From: Acidobacteriota bacterium | GTDB taxonomy: Bacteria; Acidobacteriota; Terriglobia; Acidiferrales; UBA7541 | Assembly (NCBI GenBank): GCA_013289855.1 | Contig: JABCZD010000003.1 | Coordinates: forward strand, 434,001-498,000 | Length of the DNA stretch: 64,000 nt | Direction: 5' to 3' | Part shown: one piece after another, positions 1-10,549 of the stretch | How positions within the stretch are numbered: the stretch's first letter is position 1 | How the letters are laid out: each line of letters starts with the position of its first letter | Program-made: the position numbers and the translations under genes | The notes under the pieces: model-generated | What the model saw: only the letters and a program-made list of their open reading frames with translations | Told to the model about the DNA's origin: nothing | The model's database searches: none

Positions 1-155
1 TCATGAATATGGCGGTCATGAAACTTTCCGCGCGCCACACCTTCCTGATCGATCCGAATGGCGTCGTCCGCAAGGTCTATATCGACGTGAAGCCCGACGT
101 GCACAGCACGGAAGTTCTCGCCGACCTCGGACAAATGGAGCAAGCCTCCAAGTAA
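1..155 (+). CDS. Redoxin / peroxiredoxin family protein, C-terminal end only
   Basis: The window opens inside an open frame that ends with TAA at 153-155. The visible ~50 residues contain RHTFLIDPNG followed by V-V-R-K-V-Y-I-D-V-K-P, the late beta-strand segment of AhpC/TSA-type redoxins, where a substrate-analogue strand (FLIDPNG) precedes the last helix. The catalytic Cys lies to the left of the window, so peroxidase versus thiol-disulfide oxidoreductase cannot be decided. The family reduces peroxides or disulfides with thiols. The downstream gene converges on it from the other strand. Confidence 0.75.
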   Translation, partial: MNMAVMKLSARHTFLIDPNGVVRKVYIDVKPDVHSTEVLADLGQMEQASK

Positions 156-268
156 TCATCAGCGGTTCACAACGAAACACCCCGGGCGTCTAACGGCGCC
201 CGGTGCGTTTCGTTGCTCGCACTCAATTGATGAATTGATTTCCCCCAGCGATGCCCGACCACCAAGCA

Positions 269-2017
269 TCAATGAATGCGGTTGGGATCGTAACTGAAAT
301 TCACCAGCCCGTCGCGGTAATCAATCTTAATATCCAACAGATACAGCATGCCGAATCCCAGCGTCCCGGATACTTCTGTTCCGATGGCATTGCTGGTGTT
401 CGTCATGTCGAAGGACACCAAGTTTCTTCGCTGCGTCAGGTGTCCAAACGTCAGCGTTACGTTGTCAGCGATATACACATTCTTGATCTCTCCGCTGAAG
501 CCTTTCACCTTCATGCGGTCATCAGAGTAAATCTTGGTGGTTTCGCGCGCCGCTTCCGGGGTGATGGTGTCATCAAACGCGCCAGTATCCAGCAGAAACA
601 GTTTGTAGGGATGCTCGTTGACCATAGTAGGCACCAGCAGCGTATGCCCAAAGCGGAAAATCTTGTCGTAGGACTTCATTTCCGGCGCGATGTAGCGGTC
701 GCGCGGATGGTACGTGGAGGTCGGGTGCGAGTCGAGAGAAGTTTCTTCAGCGGGCTCGTCCGGCAGCTTCGGCAATTCCGTCAGTTGGAATTTGCCGTCC
801 GGAAGATTTATATCCACTAGAAAGTGTGCGAAGACGTCGGCGCCGATGTAGCCATCCTCGCCCATGGTGCTCTTGCGGTCGATCACGTGAACATAACAAT
901 TTTGAAATTGCAGTTCGCCGATTTGTATGGAGTCCACGTACCCGATATATCCGCTGGCCGCGGCTGCGTCTCCGATGCCTTTTACGTTTTGCTCCACCAC
1001 CCGCTGCACGCCGGCCTTTTCCGCGATCTTGCTGCTCACTAAAACGCCTGTCGCTCCAGTGTCCAGCAACAGTCGGGAGCTGGTGCCATTGAGCTGCACC
1101 CTCAGCCCGTAACCCTTGACGCGCCTGGCATCGACCATCAATCGCTCCAAGTCCGTTTGTGTGGAGGTTATCTTTGTCGTCAACCGGCAGCCGCGCACGG
1201 GCCGGTTCATTTCATCCTGCAACACCACCAGGGAATGCTTCATATACTCGAGCGTTTCCGCATCGTCGTTGCTGCCAGCGTCCAGGTAGTCCTGCATGGC
1301 CTTGAGGCGGTCCTTGAGGCTGAGCGTGCCCAGCCAGGCGCGCCGAATATCCGGGTCTCTCGGATCGAGCGCGTACGCCTTATCCAGCGCCGTCTCGGTC
1401 AATTTATAGTTAGAGGTTGCACGGTAAATCCGGCTTAGCCCCAGATAGGCGCGCGCGTCGGAGATGTTGCTGCGCAGCGGAACTTGAAACTCATGCTCGG
1501 CCTCCGCAATCTTGCCCTGGCGAAAGTACACCTCCGCAAGGGCGGTATGACCGGCGGCCAGATTCGCATCGAGCGCCACCGCTTTTTGCGCCGCGGGAAA
1601 TGCGTCTGCGGGCTTTTTCTGCTTCAAGTAAACGCGGGCGAGACCCGCGTAAGCGTTCGCGGCGTCCGGACCATTAGCGTTAATAATGGCGTTGTATTCC
1701 GCTATTGCGGGGTCGAACTTGCCAGTACGGTACAGCTCCTGCGCATGTAACAGCGCCGGAGACAACAGCGCCACGGTCGGCTTCGGCGGGGCGGCCGTCC
1801 CTGGTGGCGCGGCCGCGGGATTTGCTGCGGGAGTCGTCACGGATGAAGTTGTCTGTGGATCGGCTGCCCCTGGAGTTTGCTGCGTCTTTGCCGCGGACGA
1901 CGTTGCCGCCGGAGCGGCACCAGCTTGGTTCGGCATTTGTGCGGACTGGCTGTCGACATTGCACACCAGCACGAGCGAGAGCGAGAACGCGCTCATTAAC
2001 TTCGCAGCTAAAATCAT
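269..2017 (-). CDS. Exported TPR protein with two retropepsin-like aspartyl protease domains
   Basis: A signal peptide (about residues 1-24) is followed by an Ala/Pro/Thr-rich linker to about residue 80, then several TPR units (about 85-215), then two aspartyl-protease folds, each with its own motif: LLLDTGATG near residue 318 and FLLDTGAFD near 477. A pair of D-T-G sites in one chain could make an intramolecular pepsin-like pair; single-domain bacterial retropepsins have to dimerise. The GTG at 2023 is possible, but GGAGG sits 5 nt before the ATG at 2017, so that start is preferred. The VPS10 gene ends about 40 bp upstream on the same strand, so the two are probably co-transcribed. Substrate unknown. 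Fold assignment is by motif only. Confidence 0.8.
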   Translation of the reverse strand: MILAAKLMSAFSLSLVLVCNVDSQSAQMPNQAGAAPAATSSAAKTQQTPGAADPQTTSSVTTPAANPAAAPPGTAAPPKPTVALLSPALLHAQELYRTGKFDPAIAEYNAIINANGPDAANAYAGLARVYLKQKKPADAFPAAQKAVALDANLAAGHTALAEVYFRQGKIAEAEHEFQVPLRSNISDARAYLGLSRIYRATSNYKLTETALDKAYALDPRDPDIRRAWLGTLSLKDRLKAMQDYLDAGSNDDAETLEYMKHSLVVLQDEMNRPVRGCRLTTKITSTQTDLERLMVDARRVKGYGLRVQLNGTSSRLLLDTGATGVLVSSKIAEKAGVQRVVEQNVKGIGDAAAASGYIGYVDSIQIGELQFQNCYVHVIDRKSTMGEDGYIGADVFAHFLVDINLPDGKFQLTELPKLPDEPAEETSLDSHPTSTYHPRDRYIAPEMKSYDKIFRFGHTLLVPTMVNEHPYKLFLLDTGAFDDTITPEAARETTKIYSDDRMKVKGFSGEIKNVYIADNVTLTFGHLTQRRNLVSFDMTNTSNAIGTEVSGTLGFGMLYLLDIKIDYRDGLVNFSYDPNRIH

Positions 2018-2057
2018 CTTCACCTCCGCGCCGAATCCTGGCAGAAATCAAAACGAT

Positions 2058-5000
2058 CTACGGTTCATCGTCGCCATCGTCGTCGGAAGATGGCGCGGCG
2101 GCCGGCGGCTTGTTCGCGTCGATTGCTGGCTGGCCAGATTTGGCCAGGTCCGCATTCACGTTTGCGAGGTCTTTTTCTCTTACGTTTTTCCAGGTGTTGA
2201 AAAGCTGCTGCGTATCGTCTTCCAGCTGCTTGAAGGTGACGATGGCTTGCGTGGTGGGTGCGCCGTCGTAACTATCGGCTACGTTCAGCATCGCGGCGAA
2301 ATGCTGGTGCGCGGTGGCAAAATTCTCTGGTTGTTTGCCGCTCGGGGGCAGGCCGGCAAAATTGCTTTCCGCGCTGCCTTCGAGCTCCGCCAGGCGCTGA
2401 TCCAGCGCCGCTAGCGAATCCGCGAGTGGAGACTTCCCTGCCCGCGCCAGGCGCTCCTTAATTTGCCCGCGCACGGACTGCAGTTGCGACAGCGCGGCGA
2501 AAGTGTCGTTCATGCCGATCACCGAAGCGGATTCCATGGCGAATTGCTGCGCCAGATCAGCGCTTGAAGATTTGATGCGCGGATCCATTTTGACGACCAG
2601 CGGTTGCGCATAACCATCCGAATTCCCCTGGCCGCCGCCGACGCGCAGTTTGACGGTATAGATTCCGGGAAGCGCGATCGCACCCAGCGGAAGTTCCGGA
2701 GTATTGTGCACGATGGCGGAGATGGGAAACTCGTGCGAGAGCGCGTTCGGTTTCGTGTAGTGCAAATCCCACACAAAGCGATGCATGCCCAGTTGCGCAG
2801 AAAGAATTTTCTCCGGGCGCACCCAATACATCGGAATGGGATTGGAGGCGGCGATCTTTTGCATGTCCTGCGGTTTGTCGTCGCTGGAATAGCGGCGCAC
2901 CAGATGATTTTGTTCGTCGAAAATTTCCAGCACCACAGGTCCACTGGACGAGCCGGCGTGCGGCGCGAGGTAATAATCGATAATCGCGCCATCCGGAGGG
3001 TTTTGTCCCGCTGGCGTTTCTGGCGGCAGAGGCGTATCGGGGTAGCGGCTCCAACGGAAGCGAATGGCGGTTTGTGGCGCGAAGAGAAAATCCTTCTTCG
3101 TGCTGAACGTTTCCGTTAGTTGCCGCAACGGCGTCACGTCGTCGAGGATCCAGAACGAGCGGCCATGCGTCGCGACAATCAAATCGTCGCCGTGAATCGT
3201 CAAATCCCGCATCGAGGTATGCGGAAGATTTAGCTGCAGCGGCTGCCAGTTGTCGCCATCGTCGAAAGAGACGTACACCGACGTTTCCGTTCCCGCATAC
3301 AGCAGGCCTTTGCGAACCGGATCTTCGCGGACCACGTTGACGGGCGCGTTGTCCGGCAATCCTTTGGTAATCTCCGCCCACGATTTGCCGTAGTCGCGCG
3401 TGCGATAAATATGCGCGCGCAAATCGTCCAGGCGGAAGCGGTTAATGGCGGCGTACGCGGTGGCGGCGTCGGTACGCGAAGCCTCGATGATGGAAACCTT
3501 ACTCCACGGCGTGAGTTGCGGTGGCGTAATGTCGTACCAGGACTTTCCGCCATCGCGCGTCAGGTGAATGAGTCCGTCATCCGTACCGACCCAAATTGTG
3601 TTGGCGTCTTGGTAGCTCGGCGCTACCGCGTAAATCACGCCGCGATGTTTTCCTTTTTGTGGATCGCTGGCCGTGAAAACACCAAGATTCGCGGGAATCT
3701 CATAATTGGGTCGCGAAAGATCCGGGCTGATCACCTGCCAGCTACGCCCGCCATCCATAGTCTTGAAAAGAACATTCGCGGAAAAATATAGCGTGTGCGG
3801 ATCCTTCGGCGAAAACACCACCGGCAAGCTGCGATCGTAACGATACTCGCCGCGGCGGATTACTTCGGGGCTGACATTGGCGTATTCGCCCAGCGCTAAA
3901 TTGGTGCGTGTGATGCGTCCGCCGAAAAGTGAATTGTCGTCCAGCGGATCAACCGCGATATAACCGTATTCCTCCACGCCAACGGGAATCCAATCGCGAA
4001 AAGTGATTTCCCCGTAATCGCTGCGGCTGGCGATTCCCGCCGAACCACTTTCCTGCTGCGCGCCGTAAACCCAATAAGGAAATTTGTTGTCGGTGGTGAC
4101 GTGGTAAAACTGCGCGGTGGGCTGGTTGTACCAGCTGCTCCACGTGGCGCCGCCGTTGACGCTAATGGCCGCGCCTTGATCCGCCGATAGCGCCATGATT
4201 CTCGGAATGTCCGTGCTGATCCAGATGCGTTGGTAATCGTCGCCGCCGGGCGCACCCTTCAGCCCGACGAAAGTTTTTCCGCCGTCGATGGATTTCCACG
4301 TCGTCGTGTTCGCCACGTAAATCGTATCCGGATTATCGGGGGCTACAGCGATGCCCATAGCGCCGGGTCCGCGGCCGCCGATGCGGTGATCGTTGCTAAC
4401 CTGTTGCCACGTCGCGCCGAAATCGTCGGAGCGGTAGATGCCGGCTTTGTCCCCCGCCGCCTCGATGGTCGCGTACAGCCGATTGCGATCGCTGTGTGAA
4501 ACGGCGATGCCCATGCGCCCGAGTTTATCGGCATACGTCGGCAAGCCTTTGGTGAGCGCATGCCAGGTATCGCCGCCATCTTCCGATTTGAAAAGACCGC
4601 TACCTGCGGCGATGAACGAACTGCCATCGCGAACTTCCCACGGCGCGACGCGCGCGGCCCACAGAACCGCATAGATAATTTGCGGATTTTGCGGATCGAA
4701 CGCCAAGTCCGCAGCGCCGGTGTTTTCATCTTTGTACAATACTTTTTGGAACGATGCGCCGCCGTCGATGGAGCGGAACACGCCGCGCTCGGTGCTCGGC
4801 CCGTAAGGATGCCCTTCGACGGCCACGAAGAGCCGCTTTGCATTGTCCGGGTCGACGATGATATTCGTGATTTGCTGCGCGTCGCGCAGCCCGAGATGTT
4901 CCCAGGTTTTTCCCGCGTCGCTGGATTTATACATGCCGTCCCCGACGGCCAGATCGGGGCGTTGCAAACCTTCGCCGCTGCCAACGTACAGAATGTTGGG

Positions 5001-5324
5001 ATCGGAAGGCGCGACCGCGATGGCGCCGACGCTGCCGGAGGACTGCTCGTCAAAAATAGGATTCCAAGTGTTCCCGAAGTCGTCAGTCTTCCACACGCCG
5101 CCGTTCACGGCAGCCATGTAAAACACCCCGGGTGGCTGCGAGCCGGTGATGGCCACCGTGCGTCCGCCGCGGAATGGCCCGATGCAGCGCCAGCGCAGAT
5201 CGGAGTACAGACTCGGATCGTATTGCGGCACGGATGCCACTTGCGCCACGGCTGGCAGTGACGCGAGCACGAGCAACAAAGTGACTCCGGACACGATCGT
5301 TGCGCTAAATATTCTGATGGACAA
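2058..5324 (-). CDS. Exported VPS10/sortilin-type BNR beta-propeller protein
   Basis: About 1088 residues with a signal peptide (about 1-27) and then WRCIGPFRGGR, the usual opening of the large acidobacterial/Bacteroidota 'VPS10 domain' or 'glycosyl hydrolase' exoproteins. At least eight Asp-box/BNR motifs of the type S-x-D-x-G-x-T-W are spread over residues 60-720 (for example KSSDAGKTW, KSEDGGDTW, RSDDFGATW). A beta-sandwich-like segment follows and the end is acidic (DDDGDDEP). The start is TTG, supported by GGAGG 5 nt before it. No glycosidase active site is evident, and the enzymatic label often given to this family is unproven. A likely role is periplasmic or surface binding. Confidence 0.85.
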   Translation of the reverse strand: MSIRIFSATIVSGVTLLLVLASLPAVAQVASVPQYDPSLYSDLRWRCIGPFRGGRTVAITGSQPPGVFYMAAVNGGVWKTDDFGNTWNPIFDEQSSGSVGAIAVAPSDPNILYVGSGEGLQRPDLAVGDGMYKSSDAGKTWEHLGLRDAQQITNIIVDPDNAKRLFVAVEGHPYGPSTERGVFRSIDGGASFQKVLYKDENTGAADLAFDPQNPQIIYAVLWAARVAPWEVRDGSSFIAAGSGLFKSEDGGDTWHALTKGLPTYADKLGRMGIAVSHSDRNRLYATIEAAGDKAGIYRSDDFGATWQQVSNDHRIGGRGPGAMGIAVAPDNPDTIYVANTTTWKSIDGGKTFVGLKGAPGGDDYQRIWISTDIPRIMALSADQGAAISVNGGATWSSWYNQPTAQFYHVTTDNKFPYWVYGAQQESGSAGIASRSDYGEITFRDWIPVGVEEYGYIAVDPLDDNSLFGGRITRTNLALGEYANVSPEVIRRGEYRYDRSLPVVFSPKDPHTLYFSANVLFKTMDGGRSWQVISPDLSRPNYEIPANLGVFTASDPQKGKHRGVIYAVAPSYQDANTIWVGTDDGLIHLTRDGGKSWYDITPPQLTPWSKVSIIEASRTDAATAYAAINRFRLDDLRAHIYRTRDYGKSWAEITKGLPDNAPVNVVREDPVRKGLLYAGTETSVYVSFDDGDNWQPLQLNLPHTSMRDLTIHGDDLIVATHGRSFWILDDVTPLRQLTETFSTKKDFLFAPQTAIRFRWSRYPDTPLPPETPAGQNPPDGAIIDYYLAPHAGSSSGPVVLEIFDEQNHLVRRYSSDDKPQDMQKIAASNPIPMYWVRPEKILSAQLGMHRFVWDLHYTKPNALSHEFPISAIVHNTPELPLGAIALPGIYTVKLRVGGGQGNSDGYAQPLVVKMDPRIKSSSADLAQQFAMESASVIGMNDTFAALSQLQSVRGQIKERLARAGKSPLADSLAALDQRLAELEGSAESNFAGLPPSGKQPENFATAHQHFAAMLNVADSYDGAPTTQAIVTFKQLEDDTQQLFNTWKNVREKDLANVNADLAKSGQPAIDANKPPAAAPSSDDDGDDEP

Positions 5325-5569
5325 GGGTTCCTCCGCGGAATGAGGAGGATAGCGCGTGGCTATGGGCCAGGCAATGTCGTTCTCCGCGCGGCATTCCAGC
5401 GGAAGCGGCGGCGCGTGCTAGGCGTTGGCACGTACGAGCACTGGTCAAATCTATCCTTAGGCTGGCAAGTCGCCGGCCTCCGCGCCTCACCTTTTTGCAG
5501 CGAAACCACACCATTGCAGGTGATATAACATGTGGCGGCGTGGAGAGAACAGGCAAAGAAAAGCGGCGC

Positions 5570-8500
5570 ATGATTGCGCTGGGCATTGTCCTGGCGCGCG
5601 CGCTCCTCGCGTGTTCGCTCGCAGCGGGCCTAGCATTAGCATGGCCACCATGCGCTTTCGCATTGAACCCGGCGCTGGATGTCAGCCAGTACGCCCATAC
5701 CGCGTGGGCGATCCGCGAAGGTTTTTCCGACGGCACCATTACCTCAATTGCTCAGACCCCCGATGGCTATCTCTGGCTCGGCACGGAATTTGGCTTGCTT
5801 CGCTTTGACGGCGTTCGCAGCGACTCCTGGCAGCCACCAACCGGAACGCACCTCCCGAGCAGCTTCATTCGAACTTTGCTTGCCACGCGCGATGGGTCTC
5901 TTTGGATCGGCACCGCGGAAGGACTCGCAAGTTGGAAGGACGGCAAACTTACTCTCTACCCGGAGCTCGCTGGACAGGCTGTCGACGCGCTCCTCGAGGA
6001 TCGCGAGGGAGCGGTGTGGGCCGGTGGGCAGGCCGCGCCCACCGCGAGGCTCTGTGCGATTCAGGGCGGCAACACCCATTGTTACGGAGACGACGGTAGT
6101 CTCGGCCAATACGTGGAATCTCTGTACGAGGATAGCCGGGGCAATCTCTGGGTAGGGACCATGACTGGCGTATGGCTGTGGAAGTCGGGTCCATCGAAGT
6201 TCTATCCAATGCCAAACGCGGTGCTGGCCGTCGTTGAAGCTGAAAACGGCGCAGTCTTGCTTGCCATGCGCAACGGAATCAGTCAGCTCGTTGACGGCAA
6301 GGCCAGCGCTTATCCGCTCCCAGCGGCATTGGGGCAGGTCACGCCGCGTGAGCTGCTCAGGGATGCCAATGGCGGTTTGTGGATTGGCACGACGGACCAA
6401 GGGCTCGTGCATGTGCATCAGGGACGGGCCGATGTGTTTGCAAAATCCGACGGTCTCTCCGGAGACTTCGTTAAAACGCTCTTTGCGGATCATGAGGGCA
6501 ACATTTGGGTCGCCACCCTGGATGGCCTCGACCGCTTTCGCGACTTCTCTGTTCCCACGATTTCCGTGAAGCAAGGCTTGTCGAATGGCACCGTCGAGTC
6601 CGTCCTCGCGGCCAGGGATGGCAGCGTGTGGCTTGGCACTGTGGATGGCTTAGACCGCTGGGATAATGGTCAAATTACGATTTACCGCACGCGAAGTGCG
6701 CAGCCCCAGCACAGCGGACAGACAACGGGCGGAGGCGCCAAACGTGGCGAGCAATCCAGCGGAGTCGGTCCAGCGAGCGGGGTCGGCGGTGCCATGGGCG
6801 CGGTGCGAGAAATATCCGATCATGGATTGCCAGATGACTCCATCGAGTCTCTCTTCCAGGATGATCAAGGACAGATTTGGGTCGCCACCCGCAGCGGAAT
6901 CGCCTACCTCGAGAATGGTCGATTCATTCCTATAAAGGCAGTGTCCGGCGTGGTGCATTCCATTACTGGGGATCTCACGGGGAGTATTTGGGTCAGTCAG
7001 GCGGAGAATCTTTTTCATCTGCTCGGAGGAAGTGTCGTTGAACAGATCCCTTGGCCCACGCTGGGACATCCCGATGGAGCTCGCGTTCTGGTCGCTGATC
7101 ATTTGAAAGGCGGCTTGTGGATCGGATTTCGTGACGGCGGCGTGGCGTATTTCAAAGACGGTCAGCTTCGTGAATCGTACGCCGTCGCTGATGGTTTGGG
7201 CGAGGGTCATATCAGGGACGCGCAACTCGACCGCGACGGTACGCTCTGGGTCGCCACGGAAGGCGGGCTGAGCCGCATCAAAAACGGTCACGCAGCCACA
7301 CTTACCAGCAAGAACGGGTTGCCCTGCGACGCGGTCCACTGGGCCAGGGAAGACGACGCCCATTCCTTGTGGCTGTACACGGCCTGCGGCTTGGTACACA
7401 TAGAAGGGGCGGAGTTGGATGCGTGGGTTCGCGATCCGAAGCGCACCATTCACTCCATGGTTTTCGACAGTTCCGACGGGGTTAGGGCCCATGCGACCAC
7501 TACCGGCTACTGCCCAAGCGTCGCCAAGTCCTCCGATGGAAAATTATGGTTCTTGCCTTGGGACGGTGTCAGCGTCATTGATCCCGCTCACCTTTCCGTC
7601 AACAAACTTCCCCCTCCCATCAGCATTCAGCAAATCGTCGCCGACCGCACGGTCTACGACGCCGTCCCCGGTCTGCGGCTGCCCGCGCGGGTACGCGATG
7701 TGTGGATTGACTACACGGCGCTCAGCTTCGCTGCGCCAGAGCGGGTGCGTTTTCGCTACAAGCTCGAGGGCCAGGATCCCGACTGGAAAGAGGTGGTAAA
7801 TGTCCGCCAGGCGCAGTATTCCAACCTTGCTCCGGGCAACTACCGCTTCCGTGTGACCGCATGCAACAACAACGGTGTATGGAACCCAACGGGCGCGTTC
7901 TTGGATTTCTCCGTCGCCCCTGCGTATTACCAGACCAACTGGTTCCGCGTGTCCTGCGCGGCCGCTCTATTGCTATTGCTGTGGGCGATTTATCAACTCC
8001 GTGTCCGCAGCATCGAGCAACGCTACCATGAACGCAAGCAAGCCGAAGACGCGCTGCGTCAGGCACAAGCGGATCTGGAATACGTCAATCGTGTGACCAC
8101 CATGGGGGAGCTCACCGCCGCCCTGGCCCACGAGCTGAACCAACCGATTGCCGCGGCCATCACCAACGCCAACACCTGCATACGCTGGCTTGATCATGAG
8201 AAGCCAAATATTGAACGGGCGCAGGCGGCTGCGCTGAGAATCGTTAACGATGGCACGCGCGCCGCGGAAATCATCAAGCGCACGCGCTTGCTGTTCAAGA
8301 AAGGAGGCCACGAACAGGAGCCCATTGATATAAACGATGTCATCCGTGAGACCATCACTCTGCTGCGCGACGAGATCATCCGCAACTCCATCCTCTTCCT
8401 CACGGACCTGCAGGATCTTCCCCAAGTTTTGGGAGACCGCGTACGGCTGCAGCAGGTGCTGATGAATCTGGTTATGAACAGCATCGATGCCATGAAGGAC

Positions 8501-8779
8501 CTGGACGGCACGCGGGAGCTCCTCATCACATCGCAGCGCGGTGAAGACGGGCAAGTTTTGGTCTCGGTCAGCGACACTGGCGTGGGGCTGCCCCCGCAGC
8601 ACGCGGACCAGATCTTCAATGCGTTCTTTACCACCAAAGCTGATGGCACCGGCATGGGACTACGCATCAGCCAATCCATCGTCGAATCCCATGGCGGCCG
8701 CTTGTGGGCTGCCGACAACTCTCCCCGCGGCGCCGTCTTTTCGTTCACGCTTCCAAGCAAGAACGTGCCACATGAATGA
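5570..8779 (+). CDS. Two-component-regulator-propeller hybrid sensor histidine kinase
   Basis: The order of parts is: signal peptide or first membrane anchor; two seven-bladed 'reg_prop' propellers with repeated LW[VIL]GT..GL blades (about residues 30-690); a Y_Y_Y domain (about 720-795, YKLEGQDPDW...LAPGNYRFRV); one transmembrane helix (about 790-815); then a FixL/NtrB-like kinase core. The H-box is AALAHELNQP with the phosphorylatable His near residue 853. The N-box (NLVMNSIDAM) and G-boxes (SDTGVGLP, GTGMGLRIS) are intact. There is no receiver domain, so a separate response regulator is needed and none is adjacent. Family members sense periplasmic ligands, often glycans. The first in-frame start is at 5495, but the ATG at 5570 directly precedes the hydrophobic leader. 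Confidence 0.88.
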   Translation: MIALGIVLARALLACSLAAGLALAWPPCAFALNPALDVSQYAHTAWAIREGFSDGTITSIAQTPDGYLWLGTEFGLLRFDGVRSDSWQPPTGTHLPSSFIRTLLATRDGSLWIGTAEGLASWKDGKLTLYPELAGQAVDALLEDREGAVWAGGQAAPTARLCAIQGGNTHCYGDDGSLGQYVESLYEDSRGNLWVGTMTGVWLWKSGPSKFYPMPNAVLAVVEAENGAVLLAMRNGISQLVDGKASAYPLPAALGQVTPRELLRDANGGLWIGTTDQGLVHVHQGRADVFAKSDGLSGDFVKTLFADHEGNIWVATLDGLDRFRDFSVPTISVKQGLSNGTVESVLAARDGSVWLGTVDGLDRWDNGQITIYRTRSAQPQHSGQTTGGGAKRGEQSSGVGPASGVGGAMGAVREISDHGLPDDSIESLFQDDQGQIWVATRSGIAYLENGRFIPIKAVSGVVHSITGDLTGSIWVSQAENLFHLLGGSVVEQIPWPTLGHPDGARVLVADHLKGGLWIGFRDGGVAYFKDGQLRESYAVADGLGEGHIRDAQLDRDGTLWVATEGGLSRIKNGHAATLTSKNGLPCDAVHWAREDDAHSLWLYTACGLVHIEGAELDAWVRDPKRTIHSMVFDSSDGVRAHATTTGYCPSVAKSSDGKLWFLPWDGVSVIDPAHLSVNKLPPPISIQQIVADRTVYDAVPGLRLPARVRDVWIDYTALSFAAPERVRFRYKLEGQDPDWKEVVNVRQAQYSNLAPGNYRFRVTACNNNGVWNPTGAFLDFSVAPAYYQTNWFRVSCAAALLLLLWAIYQLRVRSIEQRYHERKQAEDALRQAQADLEYVNRVTTMGELTAALAHELNQPIAAAITNANTCIRWLDHEKPNIERAQAAALRIVNDGTRAAEIIKRTRLLFKKGGHEQEPIDINDVIRETITLLRDEIIRNSILFLTDLQDLPQVLGDRVRLQQVLMNLVMNSIDAMKDLDGTRELLITSQRGEDGQVLVSVSDTGVGLPPQHADQIFNAFFTTKADGTGMGLRISQSIVESHGGRLWAADNSPRGAVFSFTLPSKNVPHE

Positions 8780-8799
8780 CCACAGCAGCACTATCTGAT

Positions 8800-10455
8800 T
8801 CAGCGCCGTTTTTCGTTGCCGGTAAGCGATCCCGAATTTCCTTCACTGCTTGCAATAAACCGCCCCTGGCTAGGCAATACTCGATAGTCCGTAAACTGCC
8901 CCCGGCACCAATACAGTTTCTTTTTGTATTCGGCCTGCGTGGCGATGGTGAGAGGAATCAGTCGAGGACCATCCCCTGCTTTCTTGAGCCAGCCGTAGGT
9001 CACCACCGTCTGATGGTTTTTCCATTTGCCGAGTAGTTCGAAGTGTTCTGAGATGCGCAGCACGTTTATGTCCTCATCGGTCCAGACTTCACCGTAGCAA
9101 GCAATCACATCAATCTTGCTGACGACAAAGAAATCAAAGTCCGCAACCGTCTTGAACGCGCAAACGCCGTCCTCGGCGCTGGCCCAATACTGAAAAACCT
9201 TGATCGACCGTCCGCTAAGCACTGCGTCGGCCGCTTGCTTTATTTTTAAATTGAGGTCCGTCCCCACTTTTGCGGGCAGATCGGTCCACTCGCCGCCGGG
9301 GCCCACCGAATGGTTCAGCGTAGGAAGCGGCACCTCCTGCAACTCTTTCTTGCCATCCGGCAACTCCCTGAATCGTTGGTAGCCGTCCACTACGCGAACT
9401 TCGTATTCCGACTTGCGCACCGGCGCGTCGTCCTGAGTACCCCAAGCAAGCGTCTGCACCGCGACAAGATCACCCATGTCGTCTGCCAGCCGTTGTGCTT
9501 TCTTCCGCAGGGTTTGCACTACAATGCTTTCTTCCGGCCGATGTTGCAGTACACTCGCAGAAATCGGTGCGAATTTTGGATAAAAATCCTCAGAAACCGG
9601 AGAGATTCTCTTGCTTGATGGAAATAAGCTTTGCGCAAGGTACGGTTGCACCCTGCTGACAAACTCCTCCAAGGACTCTACCGGCACCGCGTAAGCAATT
9701 GCTTCACCGCTCCCCTCAATCCCGTTCAGCACTCCCACAATTTGCTGCGTTTTGCTGTCCACCACGATCCCACCGCTCGCACCAGGACGCACCGCCCTGC
9801 CACCAGATAACTCGTAGTCAAAAACAAGCAGCCCTGTCGGCGTCTGCCCTTCAAACGTTCCGTGCACTTGCAACAGCTTACGAAAGTGCATCATGGACTC
9901 CGCAGGATATGAATAGATCTCTACCTCCTGCCCAATTTGCAGTTCGTTTCGATGGAAAGAAATCCCATGATGATTGCGCAACGGATGTTGCAACTCGAAA
10001 ATCGCGAGGTCTCGGCTGAAGTTGTACTTCATCGCAGGCATGGACGGGCTTTCGTTTACCGTCGCGCCTTCATCGTCCGGCCCGGTCGCCAGATACCGCT
10101 GCACGATCGTCTGCCCGCTGATGCTACGCGGTCGCGCCAGCATCGCCACGTGGTAGTTGGTTCCGATAAATCGGCACGCGGGGTCCAGGCAAAACCCCGT
10201 ACCAAGCTTCGCCTCTATGCCGAGTCCCACCTTCAACTCCGCAATGGGAAGGACCACCGCCGCAAACTCCTCAGCCTGTCCACTTTTCGGAGCGAATTCG
10301 AGAGACGAGTTACTCGCAGAAGATTTCTGCGCCACTGACGGGATTACGCAGCAGCACGCAATCAAGAAAAGAATGATGATGCGAAGGCTCGCGTCTTTCC
10401 ATGCCACCTTCCCAATCGTAAAAAATGCCGCCGGGGCAATTGCTTTTGACCACAT
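8800..10455 (-). CDS. Trypsin-like serine protease with N-terminal membrane anchor
   Basis: 551 residues. A hydrophobic segment (LRIIILFLIACCCVIPSVA) near residues 23-42 acts as signal peptide or anchor. A chymotrypsin-fold protease follows with a readable triad: His in GTNYHVA (about 101), Asp in SRDLAIF (about 148) and Ser in GASGG (about 226). The remaining 300 residues have no domain I recognise; they are rich in charged beta-like segments and may bind substrate. There is no obvious PDZ domain, unlike DegP/HtrA. The ATG at 10455 has GGAG 6 nt upstream; a TTG 21 nt earlier is less likely. The kinase gene ends only 20 bp away in convergent orientation. Confidence 0.82.
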   Translation of the reverse strand: MWSKAIAPAAFFTIGKVAWKDASLRIIILFLIACCCVIPSVAQKSSASNSSLEFAPKSGQAEEFAAVVLPIAELKVGLGIEAKLGTGFCLDPACRFIGTNYHVAMLARPRSISGQTIVQRYLATGPDDEGATVNESPSMPAMKYNFSRDLAIFELQHPLRNHHGISFHRNELQIGQEVEIYSYPAESMMHFRKLLQVHGTFEGQTPTGLLVFDYELSGGRAVRPGASGGIVVDSKTQQIVGVLNGIEGSGEAIAYAVPVESLEEFVSRVQPYLAQSLFPSSKRISPVSEDFYPKFAPISASVLQHRPEESIVVQTLRKKAQRLADDMGDLVAVQTLAWGTQDDAPVRKSEYEVRVVDGYQRFRELPDGKKELQEVPLPTLNHSVGPGGEWTDLPAKVGTDLNLKIKQAADAVLSGRSIKVFQYWASAEDGVCAFKTVADFDFFVVSKIDVIACYGEVWTDEDINVLRISEHFELLGKWKNHQTVVTYGWLKKAGDGPRLIPLTIATQAEYKKKLYWCRGQFTDYRVLPSQGRFIASSEGNSGSLTGNEKRR

Positions 10456-10549
10456 GAGCGTCTCCAAAAATGCCAACGTTCGTGATGACCAAAAGCACTC
10501 CGCACACCATAACCGTTACGTCATAATTCCCCTTCAGTAATTATGCATG

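Noticed and set aside
5536..5570. Earlier starts for the propeller kinase (from 5495)
   Set aside because: They add a polar, basic stretch before the signal-like leader and lack a ribosome-binding site.
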